In this document: one piece after another, positions 25,481 through 36,044 of the stretch
Layout of the letters: each line of letters starts with the position of its first letter
Position numbering within the stretch: the first letter of the stretch is position 1
Assembly: GCF_037975245.1 (NCBI RefSeq)
Contig: NC_092572.1
Coordinates: 2,331,501 to 2,395,500 of the forward strand
Direction: 5' to 3'
DNA length: 64,000 nucleotides
DNA from: Apostichopus japonicus
Taxonomy: Eukaryota > Echinodermata > Holothuroidea > Aspidochirotida > Stichopodidae
The notes under the pieces: generated by a model
What the model saw: the letters and a program-made list of their open reading frames with translations, nothing else
The model's database searches: none
Told to the model about the DNA's origin: nothing
Program-made: the position numbers and the translations under genes

Positions 25481-26100
25481 AAGCGAGGCTTGAGTCAACC
25501 GTTTAGTTACCCAAAAGAAGACATTCTTCAGCCCATTACTTTGCGCGTTAATCTTTGTGGTACACTGTTGACGAGATTAAACATGTAAGTGTCTTCGTCT
25601 ATCTATTTCTACAACAGAGGAAGTTTTCGTCAACACATTAGTGTGTGAGTTAATCTATCGAATTACACAAAAAAACCTAGTATGTCAACCTGTTAGTGTG
25701 TGCATTAACCTTTTTGTGTTACGATGAAATACATCAACCCCGTCAGCAACCTGTTTGCGTCAATCTGGTTGTGTACCACTGAATGCAGTTTTCAACCCAT
25801 TAGTTTGTTCATCCATCCACTTCTACAACAGACGAGGCTATCATAAACCAATTAATGTGTGGATTAACCAGCGTTTTGTTACACTGATGAAAAACATAAA
25901 CCCATAAAGTGTGTGCGTAAATTCATTTGCACTACAGACAACTTTTGCGCAAACCTTTCTGTGAAACAATATAAACATTTTGCTTAAACAACAGAAAGGG
26001 CTTTCATCAACCCATTAGAATGTGCTTCAACCCATTTGTGTTACACTATAAAAAAAAGTATGTAAACCCATTAGTATGTGAGTCCATCTGTTAGTCTTGT
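25480..26100 (+). repeat. Array of a diverged 'CAACCCATTAGTGTGTG' repeat
   Basis: About ten degenerate units built from TCAACCCATTAGTGTGTGCG, TTAACCTTTTTGTGTTACA and CATCTA-TTCTACAACAGA. Unit lengths vary around 50-70 bases. The same motif reappears at 29860-30115 in this orientation and at 33780-34430 in reverse orientation. Confidence 0.65.
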
Positions 26101-27000
26101 AAGCGAACTTGCGCAGTATTTAACCTTTGATATTCGTAACGATATTTGAATTGTGTTAGGCATGTAATAATGTTGCATTTTTTCCCGGGAAGTCCGCGTT
26201 ATCCTCGTTAGTTGTTCACTATGACGTAAGCAATCGCGCACCTAGCCTTTGCTCGAAGGGTTGAGCTTTCCGGTCTCCGGAAGTCTGGTGACCGTAACTA
26301 AAAGCCGGAATTCTTTGAAGTAATATATTCTCCCGCGCGTAAAGTTAGGCCAATGTTCAAGCCAGTACAAAAGAAGCTGATGGTAACGTACAACTGTGTT
26401 ACATTCCTTGACAAAATTTCATACAAGTTGAGATACAAGTCTACGTACGGTACGTTATCTTATCCTTTCTATCAACCAATTGGTATGTTTTTAAGACCAC
26501 TGCGTGCATGTCCAACTGTCCGTAATTGGTATCGTAATTGCTCAGAATATTATTTAATACTTTAACCGAACTTGCGTATTATTTTAACTTTTGAAAGCTA
26601 TTCTTTACGCTATATTAATTGTTTAAGATTGTAATAATGTTGCAATTCTTTGCCGGGAAATCCCCGTTATCCTCCGTAGTTGTTTACTATCGTGCACCTG
26701 GCCTTCTGGTCTCCGGAAGACTGGTGACCGCAACTCAGAGGCGGTATTCTTTGAAGTAGTACATTCTCGTGCGTAAACTTAAGCCAGTGTTCAGGCTAGT
26801 AAAAAGGGAGCCGATGGGAACGTGCAGCGTGACACGCTTTGACAAAAACTCATACACACGAGATAAACAAGAATTACTATTAACCAAGTTGGTATGTTTC
26901 TTATACCACCGCAAGGTGTCTAACTGTTCGTAGATATTGCAAGTGCTCAGAATATTATTTAATACATTATTGAGTTGTATGAATTGTTAGCAAATTGCGC
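26100..27000. repeat. Tandem duplication, about 467-bp period
   Basis: GTAATAATGTTGCA at 26164 recurs at 26631. Both copies then carry CCGGGAA, GTTATCCTC, a GGTCTCCGGAAG segment, TTCTTTGAAGTA, CTCATAC and end with GCTCAGAATATTATTTAATAC. Copies are roughly 80 percent alike by eye. Function unknown. Confidence 0.75.
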
Positions 27001-27734
27001 TATTGAACTAGGGATCTCTAGTTTACTCCCAGTTATTTAGGAGTAACGTACGTTATTGACCGATTGTTATCGTTTACGTCATTTAGTAGCGCTCTGAATT
27101 GCGTGACACTGTATATACTTTAGTAAGGATCAGTGTTCTGCTGCGGATGTATAACATTCAGTTAGTCCGTAATCAGGTGCGTATCCAGGGGGGGGCGTTG
27201 GGGGCGCGCGCCCCCCGGGTAAGAAAAAGAGGAGAGAAAAAAAAGAGAAGAAAAAAGGAAAAAAGAAGGGAAAAAAGAGGAGGAGGAGAGGAAGGAAGGG
27301 AAAAGAAAAAGAAGAAAGAGAGAAAAAGGAGAAAAGGAGGGAGTAAAAGAAAAACGCGAAGACACCGGGAAGAGAAAGAGGAACAGTGACATCATTACAG
27401 CGCTGAAGGGTAGCCAGTGACGGATCAATGATTTCGTAAAAGTGTGACTCACCCTACCCCTTACACCGACAACTCCATTTTTTGACGTTTCCATTTTCCC
27501 ATCTCACTAATGATCTATATATATACTATATATGGTCTATCATAACGCGTGTGTAGAATTGTGCTATGAAACCAACTGTGGCTGGTCTCGAACTCGACCG
27601 TGTCGTCGGGGAACATGACGCATTTTGGGATGGGGGCGACCGCCCGCCCCCCCCCCCATTCAGCATTTTTTTAAATGATATCGCTAAGTAGTTTCAAAAT
27701 AGAAAGTGCTTAGAGGCAACTTACAAGGCCTGGG

Positions 27735-29330
27735 AAGTGTCATTTCCAGCGATCTGGGAGACATTTTCGGCCAAAATTTGCTTGTATCGCTTCGCGCTAA
27801 CAAATGGTCCTGGCGGGTAGTGCCATTTCCAGCGATCTGGGAGGCATTTTCGGCCAAAATTTTCTTGTACGCTTCGCGCCAACCTATGGTGGCGCTACGC
27901 TTAGATAATTTGCCTACAGGCTTCGCCCCTCCCTTGGCAAATTCCTCGCTACGCGCCTGTTCGAGTTTGTAACGCAAACAGCAGATATCACATCATATCA
28001 GTGAGCATGAAAATGGCGTTCCAGGATGAAAAGCCTCAAAACTGTCCGACTTGCCTGAAAAAATAACTTAATATTTTCGCGCGCGTTCAACGTGTTCATG
28101 TCAATATCATATAAGCAAGCATCGGTTTTTACATCGCATGCCATCATGTACCGTACGGTCCGTTAAAATTGTGCAGTATACTGCGGGATGCTAATGTAAA
28201 CAACGACAGGTCTCATGTAAATGTATAAAAAGCACGGAGGTCCAATTATGTCAAAACTCTCTTTTACATTAGTAATGGCGAATTAGGGGCTGCACCCCCG
28301 CCGCGCAGTGGCGGAGCGTCAGGGGGGGGCGGATGCCCCCCTGACGGACTCAAATGGACTGTTGGCGCCTTTTTCAGCTCTTTACCACTTTTTACTTATT
28401 CTAGATTATTGACTTTTTATTGCGCTCTCATCTACTTATTGACATTTGTCACATTTTATTGGTGTAATTTGGCGATGACAACTTATTCTTCGTTTATCTG
28501 TAAATTAGCCAGGCCCGGAAAGGGTCATTTCCGGCGATCTAGGGAGTATCTTCACTCAAAAATTTTCTGTACGCTACGCGCCAACCGGTGGTGGCGCTCC
28601 GCTTAGATAGTGTCTAAAGCGCCCCTACAGACCATTCTCGCCACTCCTGACCAACACCCCTAGCTCCGCCACTGCCGCCGCGCCTCCTACGCCTATGTGT
28701 GTAGCGTTCGGTTTCGGAAATATCTGCTATTTTTTTCATTTCCCTCAACCAAGTTTTATAATAGCCGTTATAAGAGGTTTTAATATTTGTACACCAATAA
28801 ATTAACCGTGTCTGAATTTTCGAACATTTCTGACCAACATTCTGCATCACACTTCCCTCTACTCGTGCAATTTTGACCGGTCTGTTAGGGGTTGAAGGAA
28901 GTTTTTCTATATTGGTTGTCCATAGATGAAATTTAACATTGAACATTATGGGTATGTTTTGAAGTGAGTTTATTCTCGAGAAATGTGAATTTTCAAATTC
29001 TGAACAAATATGGGGCTTAAAACCTTGAAAAGTGGGTCTGACGGGTATTGTGGGCCGCGACGTAGAATCACCTACAAAAGCAAAGACCCACAGGAGATGC
29101 GATCAGGTCGAACATGATGTGTGCCGGGTTGACAATCTTCAAAAAGGTTATGGATGGAAAAAACTAAAAGGAAATACTTGGTTCTCAGGCAAAAAGTGTA
29201 CATCTGGTTGGTCATTTCAAGCCCGAGAAGTGCCGTTTCCGGTGATCTGGGGGGGGGGGGGGGGTTTCAAAACAAGAAATTTTCTTGTACGCTGCGCGCC
29301 AACCGATGGTGGCGCTCCGCTTAGATAGGT
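27735..29330 (+). repeat. Recurring about 90-bp module inside the TIR elements
   Basis: A module with CATTTCCAGCGATCTGGGAG, AAATTTTCTTGTACGCT, CGCGCCAAC and GGTGGCGCT(A/C)CGCTTAGATA occurs near 27736, 27815, 28525 and 29228. It recurs near 48538 and 49252 in the second element. It always points towards the right end of its element. Confidence 0.75.
28306..28674. mobile_element. Nested hAT MITE, perfect 8-bp TSD
   Basis: The left end CAGTGGCGGAGC and right end GCTCCGCCACTG are perfect 12-bp inverted repeats. CCGCCGCG flanks both ends (28298-28305, 28675-28682), an exact 8-bp duplication as made by hAT transposases. Length 369 bp, non-coding. It sits inside TIR element A and is absent from the related element at 47882-49380, so it inserted later. 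Confidence 0.88.
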
Positions 29331-29376
29331 ATTCGCGCCCCCCGGGTTGGAAAATCCTGGATACGCGCCTGGTAAT

Positions 29377-29860
29377 TCGCAACTTAGTGAAGCCTAGGTC
29401 AGCTACCACATAGATAAACTACTACCATTTAATCCATTTATTGTTTCCTAGTCTATTAAAATCCGCTAACGTTGACATCGTAAAGATAACTCTGTTGCCT
29501 TAGATCTGATTTCATATTTCTACGCTGAGTGTAGCGCCGCGTTGGGGGCTGCGTTTTACGTTGTGTGTAGAGTTCCACGCTGGACGCTGTGTTTAGCGCG
29601 GCGCGTTGTACGCCGTACATTGGAAGCACAATATTTCATGACCCTTGTATTTTAAATGAGGTGTGACTAAACGGTACCACTGTGCCACGAGAACTTGAAT
29701 ATATTTTCCATTGCCATATTTTATCGCGACTCTCTTTCGCCAACACCAGCTATAAAGATTGCCGCGACTGATAGGGAAGTACAGTTACAGTATAACATTC
29801 AAGAATGAAGAACAATTATTATGTGCAAAATTCTTTTTGTTCAAAAGAAAAGGCTTGCGT
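29377..29860. other. Unassigned flank
   Basis: A GC-rich patch at 29525-29620 repeats 'ACGCTG' and 'GCGCCGCG' words, like a very short satellite. Nothing else seen. Confidence 0.4.
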
Positions 29861-30115
29861 TAACCTGAAGAAAATTATCGAGTCATTTATGTGTGCGTCC
29901 ATCTACTTTTAAAGCATACGAGGATTGCATAAACTCATTAATGTGAGGGTCCACCCATTAGTGTGAGCGTTAGCCATTTTCTGTTAAGATGATGAAGTAC
30001 GTACGTCAACCAATTAGCATGTGCGTCAACCTTTTTGTGTATCACTGAAAGGAATTTTCCACCCATTAATGTGTGTTTGTCCATCTACTTGTACAACAGA
30101 CGAGGCTGTTGCAAA
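29860..30115 (+). repeat. Second array of the 'CCATTAGTGTG' repeat
   Basis: Same words as at 25480-26100 in the same orientation: CACCCATTAGTGTGAGCG, GTCAACCTTTTTGTGTATCA and CTACTTGTACAACAGACGAGG. Confidence 0.65.
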
Positions 30116-30126
30116 CCCCAAAACGC

Positions 30127-30836
30127 ACTGGTTTGGGTATTTACAAACGAGGATACTTACCTGTCTCCTACAACACTAACGCACATTTCCTAGTCTACTT
30201 ACACACCACTGGTATATATTTTAGCACTGCGCCCCGGTGACCTCTCCCTCAGGTCACCATGCACTCTCTCAGCCTTCCGGATTTACCCAATACTGATGCG
30301 GCCAAGATACCGCAGCGGGGAGGTATGAGTCGGATTGGAGACCCAAACTGAGAGGGAGTGTTAAAATCCACGTCGAAGTGCCCGTAGCCTGCCCGAGGGA
30401 TGAACAGTAATGTAAATCGAATTGAAAACAACGAGGAACAAGGCACTACCCTGGTGAAGGTTTGGTTGAGAGCGTAGATGGCGTGGTTCTTTCGGTGTTC
30501 GAACTGAATGGATATGTCCTGGTGGATATGTCCGGATGAGTATGTCCGGGCGGATGTGTCCGGATAAAGTGTCCGGTATATCCCGGCCTATCCGGCTGTG
30601 AGGATAAATACTATTGCCAATCTATGGGAGGATAAGATAAGTGGATCATACCCACAATCTAACAGTATCCATTGAACAGTATATTGACTTGTTGCTGGCG
30701 TTGTGTGGGGCTCGCGAGTCCTGTACGTCAGGTGGGAGGCGGGTGGGACAGGTAAGTATCGTCGTTCGTAAATACCCAAACCAGTTTTTGTGGTACTAAC
30801 TTCACTCCTGTCTTACCTGTATTCTACAACACTAAC
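30127..30836. repeat. Inverted and direct repeat pair at the DIRS-like relic end
   Basis: A 38-base segment at 30127-30164, with GGTTTGGGTATTTAC and GATACTTACCTGT, is repeated in reverse complement at 30748-30785 with about two mismatches in the best 33. CTTACCTGT-x4-TACAACACTAAC also occurs as a direct repeat at 30156-30180 and 30812-30836. The spacer carries a short tandem 'GGATATGTCCGG' repeat (30508-30590). Mixed inverted and direct terminal repeats occur in tyrosine-recombinase retrotransposons. Confidence 0.65.
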
Positions 30837-30909
30837 ACAGAGTGGCACTGGTGGGAGGCCTAACGGGCTTGACCTGCCCGTAGGAAAGCCAAACACTGCG
30901 CGAATGTAG

Positions 30910-31784
30910 ACTTTTAAGCCGGTTTGGTGAGACTGTACTCAGAATTCCAAGGGCAGAAGGTCCCACGTCGCCGCACAAAGCGATCGAGACTTCGTTCCTC
31001 TGTCTGTTGACGAATGCCACTATCGTCGTAATGTCGTGGTGACGGCATGGCCCGTAGGTGATACTCGAAGTAGTGGATGGCTCTGGATAGTACCTCCATC
31101 TCTAGCGCGTTGATATGGACAACCTCGCCCGCGACTCTTACGAAGACCCGCATTGAGGTCGAGAGGCCGGAGTGTAGCGACACGAACTTGTAGTTCCTTC
31201 CTTTGTAGGAGTATGCTAGGAATCGTTGTAACGCGACTTGGACGTACGCGTCTTGTGAGGTCGACGGATGATGCCCACATGCCCTTCGTGAGGTTCGAGA
31301 TGATTATCGCGAGAGTCTCCATGTGAAACCGAGTCGGAAGAAGCCCTTATTCAACGGATTTAGGTTGAGTATTGATCGCCATGACCCGTCCTTTTTTTTT
31401 GGGGGGGGGGGGGGGGGAACGGAGGAAGGACAAACGGAAGAGTAGTCTCTCCCCTTCCGTCGCCTCCACTATAGCCCTCTTTGTCAGTGACGCATGGAGC
31501 GCGTATCTCTGGCACAGGTCGGTGGGTACTGGGTGTCCTTTCCGCCTCCCCCCACCGGAGAAATCCGAAAGAACTCGATGGGGTATCCTCTCGAGATCAC
31601 CCGGGTCTATCTCTTTCCATACGTTCTGGAATAACTGGAGCCTCTCCCTACCGCCGGGTACGCTGTAACCGAGGAAGGGTAGGCACCCCTCGGGCCTGGG
31701 GCCTGAAAGACAACCTTGGTGGCTGGTAGTTCTGACGTGGTCGTGATCTTTCGTTTCGCGAGAGTCGGCCGTACCGATGTCCAC
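30910..31784 (-). pseudogene. DIRS-like reverse transcriptase, frameshifted
   Basis: Minus-strand frames read VPGGRERLQLF, NVWKEIDPGDL, GHPVPTDLCQRYALHASLTK and AIVEATEGE, then a G/C tract, KKKGRVMAINTQP, then RFHMETLAIIISNLTKGMW and SSVDLT, and after a frameshift LAYSYKGRNYKFVSLHSGLS and RVAGEVV. This block order matches the RT of DIRS-type retrotransposons. At least three frameshifts and a stop break it. RNase H, methyltransferase-like and tyrosine-recombinase parts were not found; the frame fades near 30910. Confidence 0.75.
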
Positions 31785-31929
31785 GTGGGAGGGTCTTGGC
31801 GACCTGTCGGATCTTCAACCCCTGTAAATCTTGGCGGTGATACCGCTGTTTCGTTTCCAGCAAGCGGGCCGTTGCGCCCTACCCCTCGGTGTTTTCGCTT
31901 GTTCTGGGCGTCGGTAAGGGCGCGATTGC

Positions 31930-33110
31930 CTATCGGCCTTGCGAGCGTCCGGGCGGGAGAAACCAGATTTTTGCTAGCGTGTTGCGTCGGTCCAGTTCCT
32001 GTCGGACTGTATCGCTTAACTGGTCATTGAATAGGTCCTCTCCCAGAATGGGGAGGGGTGCCAGTCTCTCTTTTGCTTTCCCCGCTGGCCAGCCTACTGC
32101 CGCCAGCAAGTGCTTCGGCGGGATTCCATCGACCGGATTGCGATTCTCGCAAACTGGTGATAGACAAGTCAGGCTAACGGGCCAAGAAGCCACAGTATTT
32201 GTGCGACCTCGTGGTATCTGGTCCGGGTCTTCTGGCAGCTGTTGGTGGTGTCGCACGAGGACTTCCGCTGCTAGAGGTAAGGTCGACGCAAACTTCATTC
32301 CCCACTCGGGATGATTGATCAAGCTCAAATAGTGTGTTATCCAAGCGCTTACGATGTGGATCTTCAAAGATAACACTTGTCAAGCCGTGTTCCGCCTGGA
32401 GACAGTCCGTCGCGTCCCTAGGGATCAGTGGAGGGCGGAAAAGACTCTTCCAAGTATCCTCGGGCATTCGGAGTGCCCTGTCCTGCTTTTCAGGGAGAGC
32501 CGTTCACCTCCGTTGTTTCTGAATCACCTCCACCCGTTCAAACAGAGTGGGTCCACAGGGATGAAGGTGGAATCGTCCTCTGGCGTTTCGTTTGTCGATC
32601 GCAGTTTGGAAGATGACATTGGGGATTAGGTCCCCGCTGGGGAGTCCTTGCGATAGAACCGATGTGAGCTGTGAGAGCAGCAACGCACAATCGGAAGAGA
32701 GAGGTCCCGTAGGCGGAGGCGGTGCCTCCGTTAACATACGGCGTTTGTGTTCCGCCGAAGATTCATCGGGGATCGGTGAAGGACAGCGCACCGGCGAGCG
32801 GCTACGTGCCCCGGTTCCTTTAGAACTGACGCAGACCTGCGTGTCTGTTCCTGAGCAGACCCAAGATTCCGCTCATAAGAGGCAGAGGGAACTTTAGAGG
32901 CTTCAGCAGTGGGAACGGCCCTACTCTTTGAAACCTAACTGGTTTTCGGTGCCTTCCCTTTGGCTCTGTTATAGGTCTTGGACTTGACCTTAGCCTTAGG
33001 GTTCGAACTATTCCCCGTTCTCGGGGCTGTCTCCGGGTCGGTTGTCCGCGGAGTTCGCGGCGTGTAATCTGCAGGTTTGGTTTGGACCGTGGACTGCGGA
33101 GCAAGCTGGG
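31930..33110 (-). pseudogene. DIRS-like Gag-type region, broken
   Basis: Overlapping minus-strand frames, GC-rich unlike the surroundings: a basic, Arg/Pro/Ser-rich N-terminal part (32820-33104), a segment with GPLSSDCALLLSQLTSVL (about 32640-32700), and a longer frame at 31930-32376 reading SLINHPEWGMKFASTLP and HLLAAVGWPAGKAKERLAPL. It lies directly upstream of the RT on the same strand. Assigned as Gag by position; broken by frameshifts. Confidence 0.6.
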
Positions 33111-33780
33111 TGGAAGGTGGTCCAGTTGAAGCTTTAACAGTTGACGTTTTGCTTCCAGCTAGGCTTCCGTTTCCTTCAAATTAGCCTGTGTGAAAGTGAC
33201 ACAGGTGGAACACGGTTCCCGTCGAGTGCAAGATCTACACTGCGGGCAAAGTGCGTGCTCGTCCCAAGCGCGCCCGAGCGAAAGAGCAAGCAGGTCGCAC
33301 ACTTAATCGTAACTTTCCCGTCCTAAGACATCCTGATTCCTAAAGGAGGAGGATAAGTCGGGAGAAGAAAAACAACACTGAAAAACCGCGAAAAACACGC
33401 GGCTCTAAAAGAATAAGGCCTACACAGTTCTTGAGTGAACAAAACTAGTAGAAGCTTGTTGTGGCCTAATCTCTACAGGAGGAGCTCCCGGGGGGCCAAA
33501 AAGCCCATAAAAACTTCCAATAGAGCCCCAAGAATTATACGAACACGGGAGAGTGAGACCTAAATAAGTATTAATCTGAATTTTTTATAGAACAAAACAA
33601 GGTCTTCACGGTACAACACGTAAGTGAAATGTGCTGCGACTCGCACAAATGATACACGTGTGAGGTACCGTAATACAAAAACGAGGCGATATCCTAATGT
33701 CAAGAAGAAGCAGAAAACTGCTTCAAACAAAAGGATACTTAGCAGAAACTTGATGAATCCTGTTGCAAACTCTGACGGGT
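33111..33780. other. Flank between the DIRS-like relic and the reverse array
   Basis: GC content falls from left to right. It may contain the 5' end of the DIRS-like element. No terminal repeat was identified with confidence. Confidence 0.35.
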
Positions 33781-34430
33781 TAACGCACATCCTCGTCGTA
33801 ACATAGAAAGATTGACGCACACACTAATGGGTTGACACGTTTGTTCTTTTGTGTAGGTCAAATGGGTTGACCCGTTAATAGGTTGAAATATACATCGTCT
33901 ATTGTAAAAATAACTAGACGCGCGCACTTATGTGGTTACGTTCTTCATCAGTGTAATACAAAATAGTAAACGGTCTCACTAATGGGTTGACGCTAGCCTA
34001 TTCTGTTGTACAAGTAGAAGGACTCTAACATTTTGGTTGGTAAACTTCTTCAGTCATACTCAAAAAGGTTTACGCAAGCCTAAAATGATGGGGTGACGTA
34101 CTTTTTTCTTAGTGTTACACAAATGGGCTGATCCACACACTATATGACGCAAGATTCATCTGTTGTTAAAGAATACCTCACTTCTATTAACAAACAGATG
34201 AAAGGCTTTCGTCAACCCTTTAGTGTGTGGTTCAGTTCATTCGCGTTACACGAAAGAATAAGTACGTCACTCCTTTAGAGTTTGCGTTCATCCATTACCA
34301 TCATATTGTAGAACTTCGAACCATTCATGTGCGTCAATATATTTTATCAGCATCTGAGGGTTACGTCAACCTTGTGTATCACCTTGTGTAAGATTGTCGA
34401 CCCATTATGGCGCATTAACACGACACGATT
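33780..34430 (-). repeat. Third array of the 'CCATTAGTGTG' repeat, reverse orientation
   Basis: Words such as GACGCACACACTAATGGGTT, TCACTAATGGGTTGACG and CTGTTGTACAAGTAGAAG are reverse complements of the words in the arrays at 25.5 and 29.9 kb. Toward 34200-34430 a few units turn back to the forward orientation. Confidence 0.6.
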
Positions 34431-35387
34431 TTCCTCAATATTTGTCGTGCACGATAGTCGTGCGCGACAAAATCGTGGCATGTGAATAGACCTGTCGTAG
34501 AAACTGAATCGTGAGCAACTTGGCGCGCAATGTAGAGCGTATTACAAGACGCCCGGAATCGCAGCGTGTAAATGAATTGTCTTGAGTCGAGAACGATTTA
34601 TCACTCACAATTAGAAAGTTATTCCATTTGAACAACTTGTCATTTGCACGACAAGACAGTCGTTTGTGATAAATATGTGTGCCATATAGACCTAGGCTAG
34701 GCTATACTCATATACATTATGTGCTACACATAAACATTTGTAGGATTAATAGAATCACTTCATTTACCATCCACGCGCAATTTTGTTATTAATTTTTTGG
34801 GGGATATTCAAGTATATAATTTAATTTTGTTATTCTGTTACCTTGGTCACAAGTAGTCTTCATAGTAGTTAAGAAAGCTCTTAACTCCCTTCAGCCTATC
34901 GTTTTTTATCGCACATTGTTTCACGTCCTTAGTTGCTAATTCAGCTATTTTGTTGTCACTGGTCGCTATGGGGTACCTGGTTAAACGCACAAGAATACGA
35001 CTGTAGGTGCATGTGAGGGGTAGCAGACGTTGGTATTAATATTAGTGGGGGATGTGTTACCAAGGACGCCAGTGATATACTGGTCGAAGCTCGCGAACAC
35101 TTTGGGAAGTTGTGTTGGGATTGCACAGAATGGATGAACAAGGTTCACCGGCATTTTACTATTGGACTCGCCGATGCACAGCCGACATGACAATCCAGCC
35201 GTATTGGCTGACTTTGACAGTCTTGATTTCATAGCATTAACGTTATTAATTCATTGGCAGCAACTTACTGTAATCACATCGCATCAAATCACGTCGTGTG
35301 CTTTGTGGCTATATGTCTTCTTATCATTCACCATTCCACATATTTCTAATCAAGAACTTGTAAATCTTTGTTTGACACTCAGCTTAC
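34431..35387. other. Unassigned, with a TCGTG-rich patch
   Basis: 34430-34680 is rich in 'GTCGTGC' and its reverse complement, suggesting a small mobile-element end. A minus-strand frame at 34981-35232 contains SCRLCIGESNSK, mildly reminiscent of the start of a ZAD-type zinc finger, but it is short and unsupported. Confidence 0.3.
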
Positions 35388-35448
35388 CATTTTCAGGTAA
35401 CCATGCCAAATTGGCCGCTTTCTTGTGTCTTTATATCGGCAGTAAAGT
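35388..35448 (-). other. Candidate small exon (basic juxtamembrane-like)
   Basis: A long pyrimidine-rich tract ending TTATTATTTTAG precedes 61 nt that end in a GTAAGC donor. In one frame it encodes LYCRYKDTRKRPIWHGYLKM, like a cytoplasmic stretch after a membrane span. In the frame entered from the Ig exon at 40172 it meets TGA after 18 codons. No membrane-span exon was found upstream. Low confidence. Confidence 0.25.
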
Positions 35449-36044
35449 CTAAAATAATAAGGAGGAAATGAAAGAAAACGACAACATGTAAATACAGATG
35501 AACCAGGCTTGCTACCGTAAGCATGCCGTCAATCTTGAAAACAGGTAGGTGTAATAATGATGTCTTGTTTATTGTTCGTCTCAATGCAATTATATATCTG
35601 ACAATTCCAACAAGCCAGTTCAAATTATTAAACTTAAAACTGTCACTCAAATGGAAACATTTTGGCCGTTTGTTGCATTAAACATTGCGCAATACGACAT
35701 TGATATAAAGACAACACATTTGTTTAAATGTGATTAAGATGACAGACAGTAGGCCAATGTGTTATGCATACTTCCATCGCTCTCACATCAATACAATTTG
35801 TACACACTCAAGCACTCGTGGCTATTCCGAATTATTTTCGTTTAGCGTTCAAAGTAAACTACAACAAGCGAGTTTATCGCAGGAATATGTTGACCACCAT
35901 GCTAGTACAACACTATGAATAAACTATAGGTAGATGCAGTAGGAGATCACAGCAAGCTTGCGCATGTCTAATCAGCACGTCTCTTGGAACTAAATCACAG
36001 AGGTAACTCGTTAATTTTTACCGTTAATATGAGAAAATACTTAC

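Larger units (their letters stand above)
27174..29371. mobile_element. TIR element A: non-autonomous hAT5-like transposon, 5-bp TSD
   Basis: The left end CAGGTGCGTATCCAGG and the right end CCTGGATACGCGCCTG are inverted repeats (15 of 16 matches). Immediately outside both ends is GTAAT (27169-27173 and 29372-29376), a 5-bp target-site duplication. No transposase frame is present. The Lys/Glu/Arg-rich frame near 27190-27389 is a purine tract, not a gene. CAG..CTG termini with a 5-bp TSD fit a hAT-type element, an assignment by resemblance. It contains a nested hAT element at 28306-28674 and is mobilised, if at all, by a transposase encoded elsewhere. Confidence 0.82.

Noticed and set aside
27099-27389. 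Lys/Arg/Glu-rich 96-residue frame
   Set aside because: A purine tract inside a TIR element, repeated in the second copy without a conserved frame.
32592-32897. Plus-strand frames across 31.3-33.3 kb
   Set aside because: GC-rich shadows of the minus-strand DIRS-like Gag and RT.
34981-35232. ZAD-like zinc-finger frame (SCRLCIGESNSK)
   Set aside because: Only the first cysteine pair resembles the family; no second pair, no splice support.
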